A stretch of DNA of 64,000 nucleotides from Rhodococcus sp. HM1 (lineage in GTDB: Bacteria > Actinomycetota > Actinomycetes > Mycobacteriales > Mycobacteriaceae), in assembly GCF_023218075.1 (NCBI RefSeq), contig NZ_JALPTB010000031.1, positions 1 through 64,000 of the forward strand, written 5' to 3'. Under the pieces are notes generated by a model, which was given only the letters and a program-made list of their open reading frames with translations, searched no databases and was not told the origin of the DNA. The first letter of the stretch is position 1. Each line of letters opens with the position of its first letter. Below are positions 26,322 to 35,341 of the stretch, one piece after another. The position numbers and the translations under genes were made by a program.

Positions 26322-27119
26322 ATGACCGTACGACTCGCATACAAGGTGCTGGTCATAACCGGCGCAGGCCAGGGCCAGGGCCTCGCGCACGCCTGGGCGT
26401 GCGCGGAAGAGGGCGCGCGGGTCGTAATCACCGACGTCAACAGGGAAACGGGAGAGGCTGCCGCCGAGTCGATGCGTGGCGCCGGACATGACGCGCTCTT
26501 CCACCCGGTGGACGTCACGTCCTCCGCCGACTGGGCCGCCGCCGCGGACGCGGTGCGTTCGCGATTCGGCCGTATCGACGGATTGGTCAACAACGCCGGT
26601 ATCCCGTCGAACGGTGACGTACTGGGCACCACCGACGAGGAGTGGGCCCGCACCGTGTCGATCAACCAGACCGGGATGTTTCTCGGGATGCGCACGATCG
26701 CCCCTGTCATCAAGGAATCGGGCGGCGGTTCGATCGTCAACGTCGCGTCGACACTCGGGTTCTTCGCCTCCCGAGTCGGCTTCGCCTACCAGGCGACAAA
26801 GGGTGCGGTGCGCATGATGACCAAGAGCGCTGCTCTGGCACTTGCGCCCGACGGGATTCGGGTCAACACGGTGTTACCGGGTCTGGTCGACACCCCCTTC
26901 CTCGACGGACTGCGCCGCGTCGGCGGACTCGCCGACTCCGTCGCCCGCACCCCGGTGGGCCGACTCGCCGACCCGCGGGAAATCTCGCAGGGCGTCGTGT
27001 TCCTGCTGTCCGACGAGTCGTCCTACATGACGGGAAGCGAACTCGTCATCGACGGCGGCCTGACTGCCGGATCCGCGGGCAGCCTCCAGCCCACGACCAC
27101 CACGGGAGACGCGTCGTGA
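26322..27119 (+). CDS. Short-chain dehydrogenase/reductase
   Basis: This 265-residue classical SDR has the cofactor loop TGAGQGQG near residue 14, Asp near residue 38 favouring NAD, NNAG near 92, Ser in NVASTLG and the catalytic YQATK. AGGAGTGACAAG precedes the ATG at 26322. Its stop overlaps the GTG of the aldehyde dehydrogenase (GTGA). It is divergent from the GntR regulator and probably oxidises or reduces an alcohol/ketone intermediate of the same pathway. Confidence 0.9.
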   Translation: MTVRLAYKVLVITGAGQGQGLAHAWACAEEGARVVITDVNRETGEAAAESMRGAGHDALFHPVDVTSSADWAAAADAVRSRFGRIDGLVNNAGIPSNGDVLGTTDEEWARTVSINQTGMFLGMRTIAPVIKESGGGSIVNVASTLGFFASRVGFAYQATKGAVRMMTKSAALALAPDGIRVNTVLPGLVDTPFLDGLRRVGGLADSVARTPVGRLADPREISQGVVFLLSDESSYMTGSELVIDGGLTAGSAGSLQPTTTTGDAS

Positions 27120-28525
27120 CCACGATCTACCGTCCCGCAACGGGCGAAGTTCTCACCGAGGTCGCGGACACCGACCCGAGCGATATCGACGCAGTGTTCG
27201 CCCGCGCCCGCGCCGCCTCCGAGGTGTGGCGTCGCCTGTCCGGAACGGAACGGTCGGCACTGCTCTTCGCGCTCGCCGATCGTCTCGAGGAGCAGACCGA
27301 AGCCATCGCGCTGACCGAGGCGCGCAACACCGGCAAGGCTATCCGCGAGACCCGCGCCGAGGCATCCCGGATGCCCTCATCGGTACGGTACTGGGCAGGT
27401 TGGGCCGACAAGATTTACGGCACCACGGTACCTGTTCCCGGTGACTTCCACGCCTACACGGTCCGTGAACCGTACGGGATCGTGGTCGGCATCATTCCGT
27501 GGAATGTTCCGTATATCTTCGCGATCCGCAAGATCGTCACCGCTCTCGCGACCGGTAACGTCATCGTCCTCAAGCCGGCCCTCGAAACCCCGCTGACAGC
27601 GCTGATGATCGCAGAGGCCTGCCGCGAGGTGGGGATCCCGGACGGCGTGGTTCAGATCGTCACCGGTGCCGGCGACATCGGCGCCGCTCTCGTGGCACAT
27701 TCCGAGACGGATCTGATCTGCTTCACCGGGTTCCACGAGACAGGGAAGCACATCGCCCGATCGGCCGCGAACAACCTGACACCCACGATCCAGGAACTCG
27801 GCGGCAAGTCGCCGCAGATCGTGTTCGCCGACGCCGATCTCGACGAAGCGATGGACGCGATCATGGTCGGTGTGTTCGCCTCGACCGGTCAGATGTGTAT
27901 CGCCGGATCTCGACTGCTGCTGCAGGACGGCGTTCCCGACGCGTTCCTCGAACGTCTCGCCGATCGGGTGTCAGCACTACGTGTCGGCGACCCCGAGGAC
28001 GAAGCGACGCAGGTCGGCCCACACGTCACCGCCACCCAGCGCGACAAGACCCTCGCCATGATCCAGGCCGGTCGCGACGCGGGTGCGACCGTAGCCGCCT
28101 CCGGTGCCGTGCCGGACGACGAGCGGCTGCGCGGCGGCTACTACGTCCCCCCGACCATCTTCACCGATGTCACCGTCGACATGCCCATCATGCAGGACGA
28201 GATCTTCGGGCCGGTCCTCTCCGTGATGCGATTCCGGGATGAGGAGGAAGCGGTGGCGCTGGCGAACAGTACACAGTTCGGGCTGGCGGCGGGTGTGTGG
28301 ACCTCCGACTCGGGCCGGGTTCACCGCATGGCCCGCGACATCCGCGCCGGCATGATCTGGCTGAATACCTACCGGATCGTGCACGACATGGTCCCCGGCG
28401 GCGGCTTCGGCCTGTCCGGCTACGGCGCGGAAGGTGGGCTCGAATCGATCCAGCAACTTACCCGGAACAAGAGCGTGTGGACCGCGATGCGACCCGGGCT
28501 GCCCGCAGGCTATCCACGGATCTGA
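27116..28525 (+). CDS. Aldehyde dehydrogenase
   Basis: This 469-residue NAD(P)-dependent aldehyde dehydrogenase is full length, with Asn130 in IPWNVP, Lys153 in LKPA, the general base Glu227 in QELGGKSP and the nucleophile Cys261 in TGQMCIAGSR. It would convert the aldehyde formed by the carotenoid-oxygenase-type enzyme to an acid ready for CoA ligation; that link is inferred from shared operators. The GTG at 27116 is coupled to the SDR stop. A hairpin follows at 28534. Confidence 0.92.
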   Translation: MTTIYRPATGEVLTEVADTDPSDIDAVFARARAASEVWRRLSGTERSALLFALADRLEEQTEAIALTEARNTGKAIRETRAEASRMPSSVRYWAGWADKIYGTTVPVPGDFHAYTVREPYGIVVGIIPWNVPYIFAIRKIVTALATGNVIVLKPALETPLTALMIAEACREVGIPDGVVQIVTGAGDIGAALVAHSETDLICFTGFHETGKHIARSAANNLTPTIQELGGKSPQIVFADADLDEAMDAIMVGVFASTGQMCIAGSRLLLQDGVPDAFLERLADRVSALRVGDPEDEATQVGPHVTATQRDKTLAMIQAGRDAGATVAASGAVPDDERLRGGYYVPPTIFTDVTVDMPIMQDEIFGPVLSVMRFRDEEEAVALANSTQFGLAAGVWTSDSGRVHRMARDIRAGMIWLNTYRIVHDMVPGGGFGLSGYGAEGGLESIQQLTRNKSVWTAMRPGLPAGYPRI

Positions 28526-28533
28526 GCGAACCG

Positions 28534-28573
28534 GCGGCCGTGTAACCGATCACCGCATCGGTCGCACGGCCGC
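28534..28573 (+). terminator. Hairpin terminator after the aldehyde dehydrogenase
   Basis: Arms GCGGCCGTG (28534-28542) and CACGGCCGC (28565-28573) enclose an inner ACCGAT/ATCGGT stem, nine bases beyond the stop codon. Confidence 0.65.
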
Positions 28574-29319
28574 ATGCTCCCTGCACCGGGAATGTGCTCG
28601 GAAGCCCCTTCGTCATCGTCATCGCCATCGCCATCGCCGGCGTCGGCGCCGGCGATGGCACGCAGAACGGATTCCGTGCACGGCCGGCTCGTTTCGTTGC
28701 CGATCGGGGCTCCGACAGCGAGGGGGTGTGGATCGGAGATGGGCACCACCCCCGGCACAGTTCGGCCGCCGCCGTGGGGCAAGTCCTCTTGCCCGCCGGC
28801 ACCGGGCGGCCGGAGCTGATCAGCGTCGAGCGGTCCTCCACGGGTGGAGCCGAGTCGATGTCTCGGTCCATCACGGTCCGGCGGACCCGCGCCACGGATC
28901 GAGGCGGCACGGAGGAGAACAGTTAGGCAGTGAATCATTCGTGTCAGGACCGGCGACAGGCAGTGGAGGGGCTTCACGCCGGCACACCGAACACCCGTTC
29001 CCGGATTACTCCCCCTGATTCCGGGAACGGTTGGGCCACCCATCCCCGCCGGTGGCCCGAACTGCTGGAAGGCTCGACCCGAACCCCCCTGTCGGTCGGG
29101 CCTTCCAGCGCAGTGCCGAGCCGAGCGCGCGGCGCCGGCCGATCTTGTTCCAGCGGGAGCCGCCGCCCCGGAGACGGGCGGTGCGTGGCGTGAGGGACAG
29201 TCATGCGTCGCCGCGGCACCCGCGACTTCCGGAGTGGTCGGATCGACCCTCCAGGGGATGTGGGGCATACGTCCGTATTCAACCGGGTGGTGTCGGGCGG
29301 CGGGACTACCCTCGGAGCC
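28574..29319. other. Long intergenic stretch with hairpins and no convincing gene
   Basis: About 750 bases carry no recognisable protein. A short GTG-started frame (28594-28926, plus) begins with a run of CATCGCC-like repeats coding V-I-V-I-A-I-A-I-A but has no family features and I do not call it. Two hairpins lie in tandem: 28995-29030 (11-base stem CCGTTCCCGGA) and 29065-29108 (15-base stem starting CTGGAAGGC). They might be terminators, remnants of a mobile element or a structured RNA. Confidence 0.4.
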
Positions 29320-29589
29320 ATGTGCCGGAACATCACCGAACTCCGCGGACTCGAACCTGCTGCCACGGCGGAGGAGATCGAAGCCGCCGCGCGCCAATAC
29401 GTGCGTAAGGTCAGCGGCATCCACAAGCTGTCCGACACGACCCGGGAACCGTTCGAACAGGCGGTCGCGGAGGTCGCCGCGACCACCACGCGACTGCTCG
29501 CGGCCCTGCCGGAGCGACGACAACCCCCGGCGAGCGTCCCGCCGTTGCGGCGCCCCGAGGTGCAGGCGCGCATCGCGGCGCGCGGCTGA
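29320..29589 (+). CDS. DUF2277 family protein
   Basis: This 89-residue protein starts MCRNITELRGLEP and contains the QYVRKVSG block characteristic of the DUF2277 family, common in actinobacteria and of unknown function. The ATG at 29320 follows GGAGCC, and the family normally begins exactly here with Met-Cys-Arg-Asn. It is convergent with the P450 gene and shows no link to neighbours. Confidence 0.82.
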   Translation: MCRNITELRGLEPAATAEEIEAAARQYVRKVSGIHKLSDTTREPFEQAVAEVAATTTRLLAALPERRQPPASVPPLRRPEVQARIAARG

Positions 29590-29613
29590 CTCGCCGCTGG
29601 CCGGATAACGAGC

Positions 29614-31020
29614 TCAGCGGGCGCGCACCGACACCGTGGGACACAGGTCCCGCGGCATCAGGGTGAGCCGTTCGGCGACCCGCAGCCGATAATTCGGATC
29701 GAGGTTGAAATCGAAGCGCCGCAACAGACTTCCCAGAACCAGGGTGGCCTCGTGCAGGGCGAACTGACGCCCGATGCAGGCGCGCTCACCCGTGCCGAAG
29801 GGCTTGTACACGTGCCCCGGGCGCGCCCGAACCCGTTCCGGCAGAAAATGATCCGGATCGAACGTCTCGGCGTCGGGGCCCCATACCTCGGGATCGCGGT
29901 GCACCGCCGGGAGCAGCACGAGAACCCAGTCGCCCTTGCACAGCCGGTACCGTCCGCCCAGCGTCGTGTCCTCGCGTGCCTCGCGGGCGTACCCGGGCGC
30001 GGTCGGCCACAGCCGCAGTGCCTCGTCGAGCACCCGCCGCACGTACCGCAGCTTCGCGACCTGTTCGAAGGCCGGAACGTCCTCGCCCCACACCGCGTCG
30101 ACCTCGGCCCGCGCGCGGGCGAACACCTCGGGGTTGCGCATCAGGTAGTACAGCGCGAACGACAATGCACCGGAAGTGGTTTCGTGGCCGGCGACCAGGA
30201 AGGTGAGAACCTGGTTGCGGATGTTCTCGTCGTCGATCCGGTTCGGGTCGTTCTCCCGCGCCGCCCGCAGCATGAGTTCGAGCAGATCGTCGTGCCCGGT
30301 CTCGCCGGCGGCCTGCCTCTCGCGGATCACCTCGTCGACGACCCGGTGCAGATACGCGCGATCCAGGAGGTACTGCCGCTTCTGCCGAGGGAACAAGTGC
30401 CGCCCGACGACCGGTAGCCTCCGTAGGGCGCTGCGCTGCGAGAACGCCAGACCACCGACCATCGCCTCGACGAACGGATGCGGACGGTCGCGCTCGAACG
30501 GGCCGAACGAATAGCTGAATCCGGTGCGGCCGATCGTCTCGAGGGTCAGTTTCGTCATGTCGGCGGCCACGTCCACGCGTCCGTCCTCGGCCGCGCGCCG
30601 ATCCCAGTGCGCGAGCAGATCGGCGGTCACATCCAGCATCGTCGCGTGGTAGGAGCGCATGGCCGACTGCGTGAAGGCGGGGGCGAGCAGGTCGTGCGCG
30701 CGGCGCCAGTTGGGTTCGTCGTTGTATGCGGTGAACAGTCCGTCCCCGCCCAGGCTGCGCAGCGCTTCGACTCCGGGTGCCAGGTGTTTGGCGAAGCGGC
30801 GGTCGTCGGACAGTTCGGCGGTGAGTTCGCCGGAGCACACGAACACGAACCGCAGGTCGAACGGCCGACGTTCGAAGACCGGGCCGAGCCGGCGGTGCAA
30901 CTCCATCGAATCCTGCACCGGCGTGCTCACGGACATTCCCAGCACGTCGCCGAGTACGGGCAGGCGCCACGGCGGGTGCGGGATCTCGGTGTCGAACACG
31001 TGTGATGTGGCCACGGCCAT
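29614..31020 (-). CDS. Cytochrome P450, CYP102-like haem domain without reductase
   Basis: This 468-residue P450 has the haem-binding loop FGTGERACIGRQFAL with thiolate Cys415, the I-helix oxygen-activation motif AGHETTSG and the K-helix ExxR in DEALRLW. The N-terminal PPWRLPVLGDV and the overall helical sequence resemble the haem domain of the BM3/CYP102 fatty-acid hydroxylases or CYP110 enzymes rather than the steroid CYP125/CYP142 types, but no reductase domain is attached, so separate redox partners are needed. GGGGGACG precedes the ATG at 31020. It is divergent from a TetR regulator. Confidence 0.88.
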   Translation of the reverse strand: MAVATSHVFDTEIPHPPWRLPVLGDVLGMSVSTPVQDSMELHRRLGPVFERRPFDLRFVFVCSGELTAELSDDRRFAKHLAPGVEALRSLGGDGLFTAYNDEPNWRRAHDLLAPAFTQSAMRSYHATMLDVTADLLAHWDRRAAEDGRVDVAADMTKLTLETIGRTGFSYSFGPFERDRPHPFVEAMVGGLAFSQRSALRRLPVVGRHLFPRQKRQYLLDRAYLHRVVDEVIRERQAAGETGHDDLLELMLRAARENDPNRIDDENIRNQVLTFLVAGHETTSGALSFALYYLMRNPEVFARARAEVDAVWGEDVPAFEQVAKLRYVRRVLDEALRLWPTAPGYAREAREDTTLGGRYRLCKGDWVLVLLPAVHRDPEVWGPDAETFDPDHFLPERVRARPGHVYKPFGTGERACIGRQFALHEATLVLGSLLRRFDFNLDPNYRLRVAERLTLMPRDLCPTVSVRAR

Positions 31021-31117
31021 CTGTTCGTCCCCCGGACAGTTCGAACTCTTATTGAACCGACGTACAGTAGTCACGCTACGCCCGGATCGGGCGCTGTCAA
31101 GACGCTAGATTGGCGAC

Positions 31118-31702
31118 GTGGCATCACCACGGCGACGACTGAGCCCCGACCAGCGGCGCACCGAGCTGCTGGACATCGGTGCCCGGTTGTTCTCGCAGCA
31201 CGCCTACGAGGACGTGCGCATCGAGGAGGTCGCGGAGCTCGCCGGTGTCTCGCGGGGCCTGATGTACCACTACTTTCCGACCAAGCGCGACTTCATGGCG
31301 GCGGTCGTGCAACGCGAGTCCGACCGGTTGCTCGTCGTCACCGAACCCGATCCGGCGCTGTCGGTGCACGACCGGATCGCCGCGGGACTCGACGCCTATC
31401 TGGAATACATCGAGTCGCACGCGCAGGGTGTGCTGGCGGTCAACCGCGGTGCCGCCTCCGCCGATGCGAGCATCCGCGGCATCGTCGACGCGGAACTCGA
31501 CGTGCAGCAGCGGCGCATCGTCGACGCGCTCGCGCCGTCCGACGGGGACCGCGAACTCGTCGAACTCGCGGTGCGCGGGTGGATCGCGTTCGTGCGCAGT
31601 GTGTGTGTCGACTGGCTGGACCGCCCTGGCGTCACCACCGTGCAAATGCGCGAACTGTGCCTCGCTGCGCTCGCCGGACTGCTCGGCGATCGGCTCGGTT
31701 GA
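31118..31702 (+). CDS. TetR-family regulator
   Basis: This 194-residue TetR protein has the HTH in IEEVAELAGVSRGLMYHYFPTKRDF (residues about 35-59) and a helical ligand domain. The GTG at 31118 is 97 bases from the divergent P450 start, so it probably controls that P450 and itself from the shared gap. Its effector is unknown. Confidence 0.87.
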   Translation: MASPRRRLSPDQRRTELLDIGARLFSQHAYEDVRIEEVAELAGVSRGLMYHYFPTKRDFMAAVVQRESDRLLVVTEPDPALSVHDRIAAGLDAYLEYIESHAQGVLAVNRGAASADASIRGIVDAELDVQQRRIVDALAPSDGDRELVELAVRGWIAFVRSVCVDWLDRPGVTTVQMRELCLAALAGLLGDRLG

Positions 31703-31722
31703 GTCGTGACCCGGCTGCCGCC

Positions 31723-33543
31723 TCAGATCTCCGTGACTCCGTAGGTCTTGAGCTTGCGGTACAACGAGCTTCGCGCCATCCCGAGCATTTCTGCGGCGCG
31801 GACGCGGTTTCCGTCGCACTCGCGGAGCGCGGCGACGATCGCGTCCCGTTCGGTAGCCTCGAGCACACTGAGGGTGCGAGTACTCGTCGACCGGCAGTAG
31901 CCGGGGAGATCATCGGCCTGGATCTCACCGACCGGACGTTTCAGCACGGCGCTGTGAAGCGCTTCGCGCAGCTGAGTCATGTTCCGTGGCCACGAGTAGG
32001 CGCCCAGGACACGCATCGCCTCCGGACTCAGTCGGATCCGGCGCTCGGGGGCGATTTCGCGGAGCGTCCTGTCGACGAGACGAGGGAAGTCGACGGATCG
32101 GAACCGGATCGCGGGGACGGTCACCGACTGGTCGAAGTTCGCCAGGACGTCTTTGCAGGGCAGGTCGGACTCGATGCCGGTGTCCGACAGTGTCGCGGCG
32201 ACGATGAAGTTTCTCGTATCGAGATCCAGGGAATCGAAGAACTCGTTGAGAACGTCGACGCCGTAGGTGGTGAGCCGGTCGAGATTCCGGACGATCAGCA
32301 ATGTCGAGGTGGTCGTGTCGACCGCAGTGAGCTCACCCTGCCGCGTCACGCTGTCCGCGTCGATCGCGATGCTCCGGCCGGACGGGTACATCCGATGGAA
32401 CAGCTCCGCGAGGAGAGTGAACTTCCCTGTCCCGGGTTCGCCGAGGACGAGCAGGTTCTCCCGTCGTCCGAGTGACTCGATGATCGAGTCGCACGCCTGT
32501 TTCCATGCCGGACAGCGGCTTTCGGTGATCGATGGTGGCGGGTTGTGAAGTCCGGATGCGATGGCGGTGGTTCGGGGGTCCGGTGCGTCGACCGCGGGAA
32601 GCGTCCGGTCGACCGCCGGAGTGCCGGCATTGTCCGGGGTGTTGTCGTCGAGAAGCAGAACCATTCCCGCAACCTCGTCGCCGCACAGGATCCTGGTGGC
32701 GCGGATGTGGACGGTCCGGCCCGAAGGCAGCGAAATCGATTCCGCGCTGCGGTCGCGTCGGGTCATGAGGAAACGCGCGTGCTCGTGGATCGCGAGTTGT
32801 TCCTCCGGGGTGAACATGTTCTGTGAGCGCCGGTTCATGATCACGGTCTCGCCGATCGCCATGACCGCTTGACGCGGACGCGAATCGGCCTTGACGTACA
32901 TCTCGAACAACGCCTGCTCCGCCTGGTTCCGGTCGAGGAGCAGATTGCGGCCTATGTCCATGGCTGCGGACTTGACCAGGGCGTGCAGGAGCGGGGACCA
33001 GCTCTCGGCGAGCATGCTGACGTCGAGGACGCCTTCGATCCTGCCGGAGATGGGATCCAGAATCGGCGCGCCGGTGCAGGCGAACTGCACCAGTGCGTCG
33101 TTGAAATGTTCGGGGCCCACAATGCTGATCGCAGAACCGGATTCGAAGACGGTGCCGATACCGTTGGTTCCCACACCCTGTTCTGCGTAGCTGAACCCGG
33201 GCAGGAAATCGACCCGATCGAGCAGCCTGCCGACGAAATTGGAGCAGTCGCGGCGATCGACGATGCGGGCGTGGGCGTCGGTGAGCGCGATACCGACGGG
33301 GACATCCGCGATGTCGGCGGAGAGTCGCTCGAGGACCGGTCGTGCGCACCGTACCAGTCGCGAATCGAAGTCGATGTCGTCGTGATACTCCACGTGGAAC
33401 GTTGCGTAATCGACGCCGGCGGACTGGCTGCGCTGCCACGAGGCGGCAACGACGTCGGGAACCCCGGCTGCTCCGGCGCTCCCGTATTCGAGGAAGTCCG
33501 CTCGCGCCGCGGCAATGCGCAGTCGCTCGCGCTCGTCGACCAT
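31723..33543 (-). CDS. AcoR-like enhancer-binding regulator lacking the sigma-54 contact motif
   Basis: This 606-residue regulator has an N-terminal GAF-type sensory region (residues about 80-220), a central AAA+ region with Walker A LGEPGTGKFTLL and a C-terminal Fis-type HTH (NRVRAAEMLGMARSSLYRKLKTYG). The GAFTGA loop that contacts sigma-54 is absent and the usual Walker B Asp-Glu is replaced by LLIVRN, fitting actinobacteria, which lack sigma-54; MimR-type activators of alkane and ketone genes are comparable. It is divergent from the Baeyer-Villiger monooxygenase, whose promoter contains TCTTGGGACAG repeats, and probably activates it. Confidence 0.85.
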   Translation of the reverse strand: MVDERERLRIAAARADFLEYGSAGAAGVPDVVAASWQRSQSAGVDYATFHVEYHDDIDFDSRLVRCARPVLERLSADIADVPVGIALTDAHARIVDRRDCSNFVGRLLDRVDFLPGFSYAEQGVGTNGIGTVFESGSAISIVGPEHFNDALVQFACTGAPILDPISGRIEGVLDVSMLAESWSPLLHALVKSAAMDIGRNLLLDRNQAEQALFEMYVKADSRPRQAVMAIGETVIMNRRSQNMFTPEEQLAIHEHARFLMTRRDRSAESISLPSGRTVHIRATRILCGDEVAGMVLLLDDNTPDNAGTPAVDRTLPAVDAPDPRTTAIASGLHNPPPSITESRCPAWKQACDSIIESLGRRENLLVLGEPGTGKFTLLAELFHRMYPSGRSIAIDADSVTRQGELTAVDTTTSTLLIVRNLDRLTTYGVDVLNEFFDSLDLDTRNFIVAATLSDTGIESDLPCKDVLANFDQSVTVPAIRFRSVDFPRLVDRTLREIAPERRIRLSPEAMRVLGAYSWPRNMTQLREALHSAVLKRPVGEIQADDLPGYCRSTSTRTLSVLEATERDAIVAALRECDGNRVRAAEMLGMARSSLYRKLKTYGVTEI

Positions 33544-33634
33544 GGATGCACCCTTCTTGCGATTCGATTTGTCCGAAAATGAGACCTGCGTCACATCATT
33601 ATCGGCTCGTTTCCCGAGTCTGGCGACCTCCCGG

Positions 33635-33671
33635 CTGTCCGATCTTGGGACAGTCCGGCCTCTTGGGACAG
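33635..33671. promoter_or_regulatory. Activator-site candidates upstream of the Baeyer-Villiger monooxygenase
   Basis: TCTTGGGACAG occurs twice in the same direction (33643-33653 and 33661-33671), 18 bases apart. The first also forms a dyad, CTGTCC with GGACAG (33635-33653). They lie 50 to 90 bases before the monooxygenase ATG, a fitting place for binding of the Fis-type regulator encoded alongside. Confidence 0.55.
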
Positions 33672-33721
33672 CGGAAGCATTGTTCGCAGTCGTGATACAC
33701 ATCACAGGAAAGGGTCGAACA

Positions 33722-35341
33722 ATGGCTATCGGTACACCAACTGCCCACCGCACTCTGGACGCCCTGATCATCGGCGCGGGGGTGGCCGGCCTCTACCAAC
33801 TGCACCTGTTGCGGGAACAGGGACTGAACGTCCGCGTGTTCGAGACCGCCGCCGACGTGGGGGGGACGTGGTACTGGAACCGTTACCCCGGTGCGCGCTT
33901 CGATTCGGAGGCCTACATCTACCAGTACCTGTTCTCGGAAGAGCTCTACAAGAACTGGAGTTGGAGCCAGCGGTTCCCCGCTCAGCCCGAGATCGAACGG
34001 TGGATGCACTACGTGGCCGATGCGCTCGACCTTCGCCGGGACATCTCGTTCTCCACGACCGTCACGAGCGCCGAATACGACGAGAAGTCGGGCCGGTGGA
34101 CCGTGCGGACCGACAGCGGAGAGGTCGTGGACACGCAGTTCCTCATCACGTGCTGCGGGATGCTCTCGGCGCCGCTGCAGGACCTGTTCCCGGGACAGCA
34201 GGACTTCGCGGGGCAGATCTTCCACACCTCGCGCTGGCCGCGTGAGGGAGCCGAGATCGCGGGCAAGCGGGTCGGCGTGATCGGCACCGGCGCCACGGGT
34301 ATCCAGGTCATCCAGACCATCGTCGACGAGGTCGCGGACCTGACGGTGTTCGTCCGCACGCCGCAGTATGTGCTCCCGATGAAGAACCCGTCGTACAGCG
34401 CTGACGACGTGGCGGCGTACAAGGCCCGCTTCGAGGAACTCCGTAGCACGCTGCCGCACACCTTCACCGGTTTCGAATACGACTTCCGATACGTGTGGGA
34501 CGAGTTGACGCCCGAGCAACGACGCGAGGTGCTCGAGGAGATCTACGAGAACGGATCGCTGCAGATGTGGCTGGCGTCGTTCGCCGAGATGTTCTTCGAC
34601 GAGGCCGTCAGCGACGAGATCTCCGAGTTCGTGCGGGAGAAGATGCGGGCGCGGCTGGTCGACCCGGAACTGTGCCGGCTCCTGATCCCCGAGGACTACG
34701 GGTTCGGCACCCACCGGGTGCCGCTCGAAACCGGCTACCTCGAGGTCTACCACCGACCCAACGTCACGGCGGTGGGCGTGCGCGAGAACCCGATCTCCCG
34801 CATCGTGCCCGAAGGGGTGCTGCTCGCCGACGGCACCCTGTACGAGCTGGACGTGATCATCCTGGCCACCGGTTTCGACGCGGGCACCGGCGCCTTGACC
34901 CGCATCGACATCCGCGGTGTCGGCGGACGGTTGCTGAAGGACGACTGGTCGCGGGACATCCGCACGACGATGGGGCTGATGGTGCACGGCTACCCGAACA
35001 TGCTCACCACCGCTGTTCCCCTCGCCCCGTCCGCGGCGCTGTGCAACATGACCACCTGCCTGCAGCAGCAGACCGAGTGGATCGACGAGTGCATCCGGTA
35101 CATGCGGAAGAACGGCTACACCGTGATCGAGGCGACCGAGGAGGGGGAGGCCGCGTGGGTCGCCCACCATGACGAGACCGCCGCCGCGAACCTGATCTCG
35201 AAGACGAACTCCTGGTACACCGGCTCGAATGTCGAGGGCAAGCCGCGCCGGGTGCTGTCGTACACCGGCGGTGTCGGCACCTATCGGGAGAAGACGCTCG
35301 AGGCCGCCGCTGCCGGCTACAAGGGATTCGAACTGCGATGA
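33722..35341 (+). CDS. Baeyer-Villiger flavin monooxygenase
   Basis: This 539-residue FAD/NADPH enzyme inserts oxygen next to a ketone carbonyl to form an ester or lactone. It has the FAD loop GAGVAG (18-23), the type I BVMO fingerprint FxGxxxHxxxWP at residues 162-173 ([12 protein letters not shown]), the NADPH loop GTGATG (188-193) and the late motif [11 protein letters not shown]. It is closest in style to cyclohexanone/phenylacetone-type monooxygenases. GGAAAGGG precedes the ATG at 33722. The stop overlaps the start of an esterase gene (ATGA), so the lactone product is probably hydrolysed at once. Confidence 0.93.
   Translation: MAIGTPTAHRTLDALIIGAGVAGLYQLHLLREQGLNVRVFETAADVGGTWYWNRYPGARFDSEAYIYQYLFSEELYKNWSWSQRFPAQPEIERWMHYVADALDLRRDISFSTTVTSAEYDEKSGRWTVRTDSGEVVDTQFLITCCGMLSAPLQDLFPGQQDFAGQIFHTSRWPREGAEIAGKRVGVIGTGATGIQVIQTIVDEVADLTVFVRTPQYVLPMKNPSYSADDVAAYKARFEELRSTLPHTFTGFEYDFRYVWDELTPEQRREVLEEIYENGSLQMWLASFAEMFFDEAVSDEISEFVREKMRARLVDPELCRLLIPEDYGFGTHRVPLETGYLEVYHRPNVTAVGVRENPISRIVPEGVLLADGTLYELDVIILATGFDAGTGALTRIDIRGVGGRLLKDDWSRDIRTTMGLMVHGYPNMLTTAVPLAPSAALCNMTTCLQQQTEWIDECIRYMRKNGYTVIEATEEGEAAWVAHHDETAAANLISKTNSWYTGSNVEGKPRRVLSYTGGVGTYREKTLEAAAAGYKGFELR

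Noticed and set aside
28594-28926. A 110-residue frame with an N-terminal Val-Ile-Ala run as a small membrane protein
   Set aside because: The hydrophobic run comes from a simple DNA repeat, the rest is not protein-like and the ribosome site is weak.
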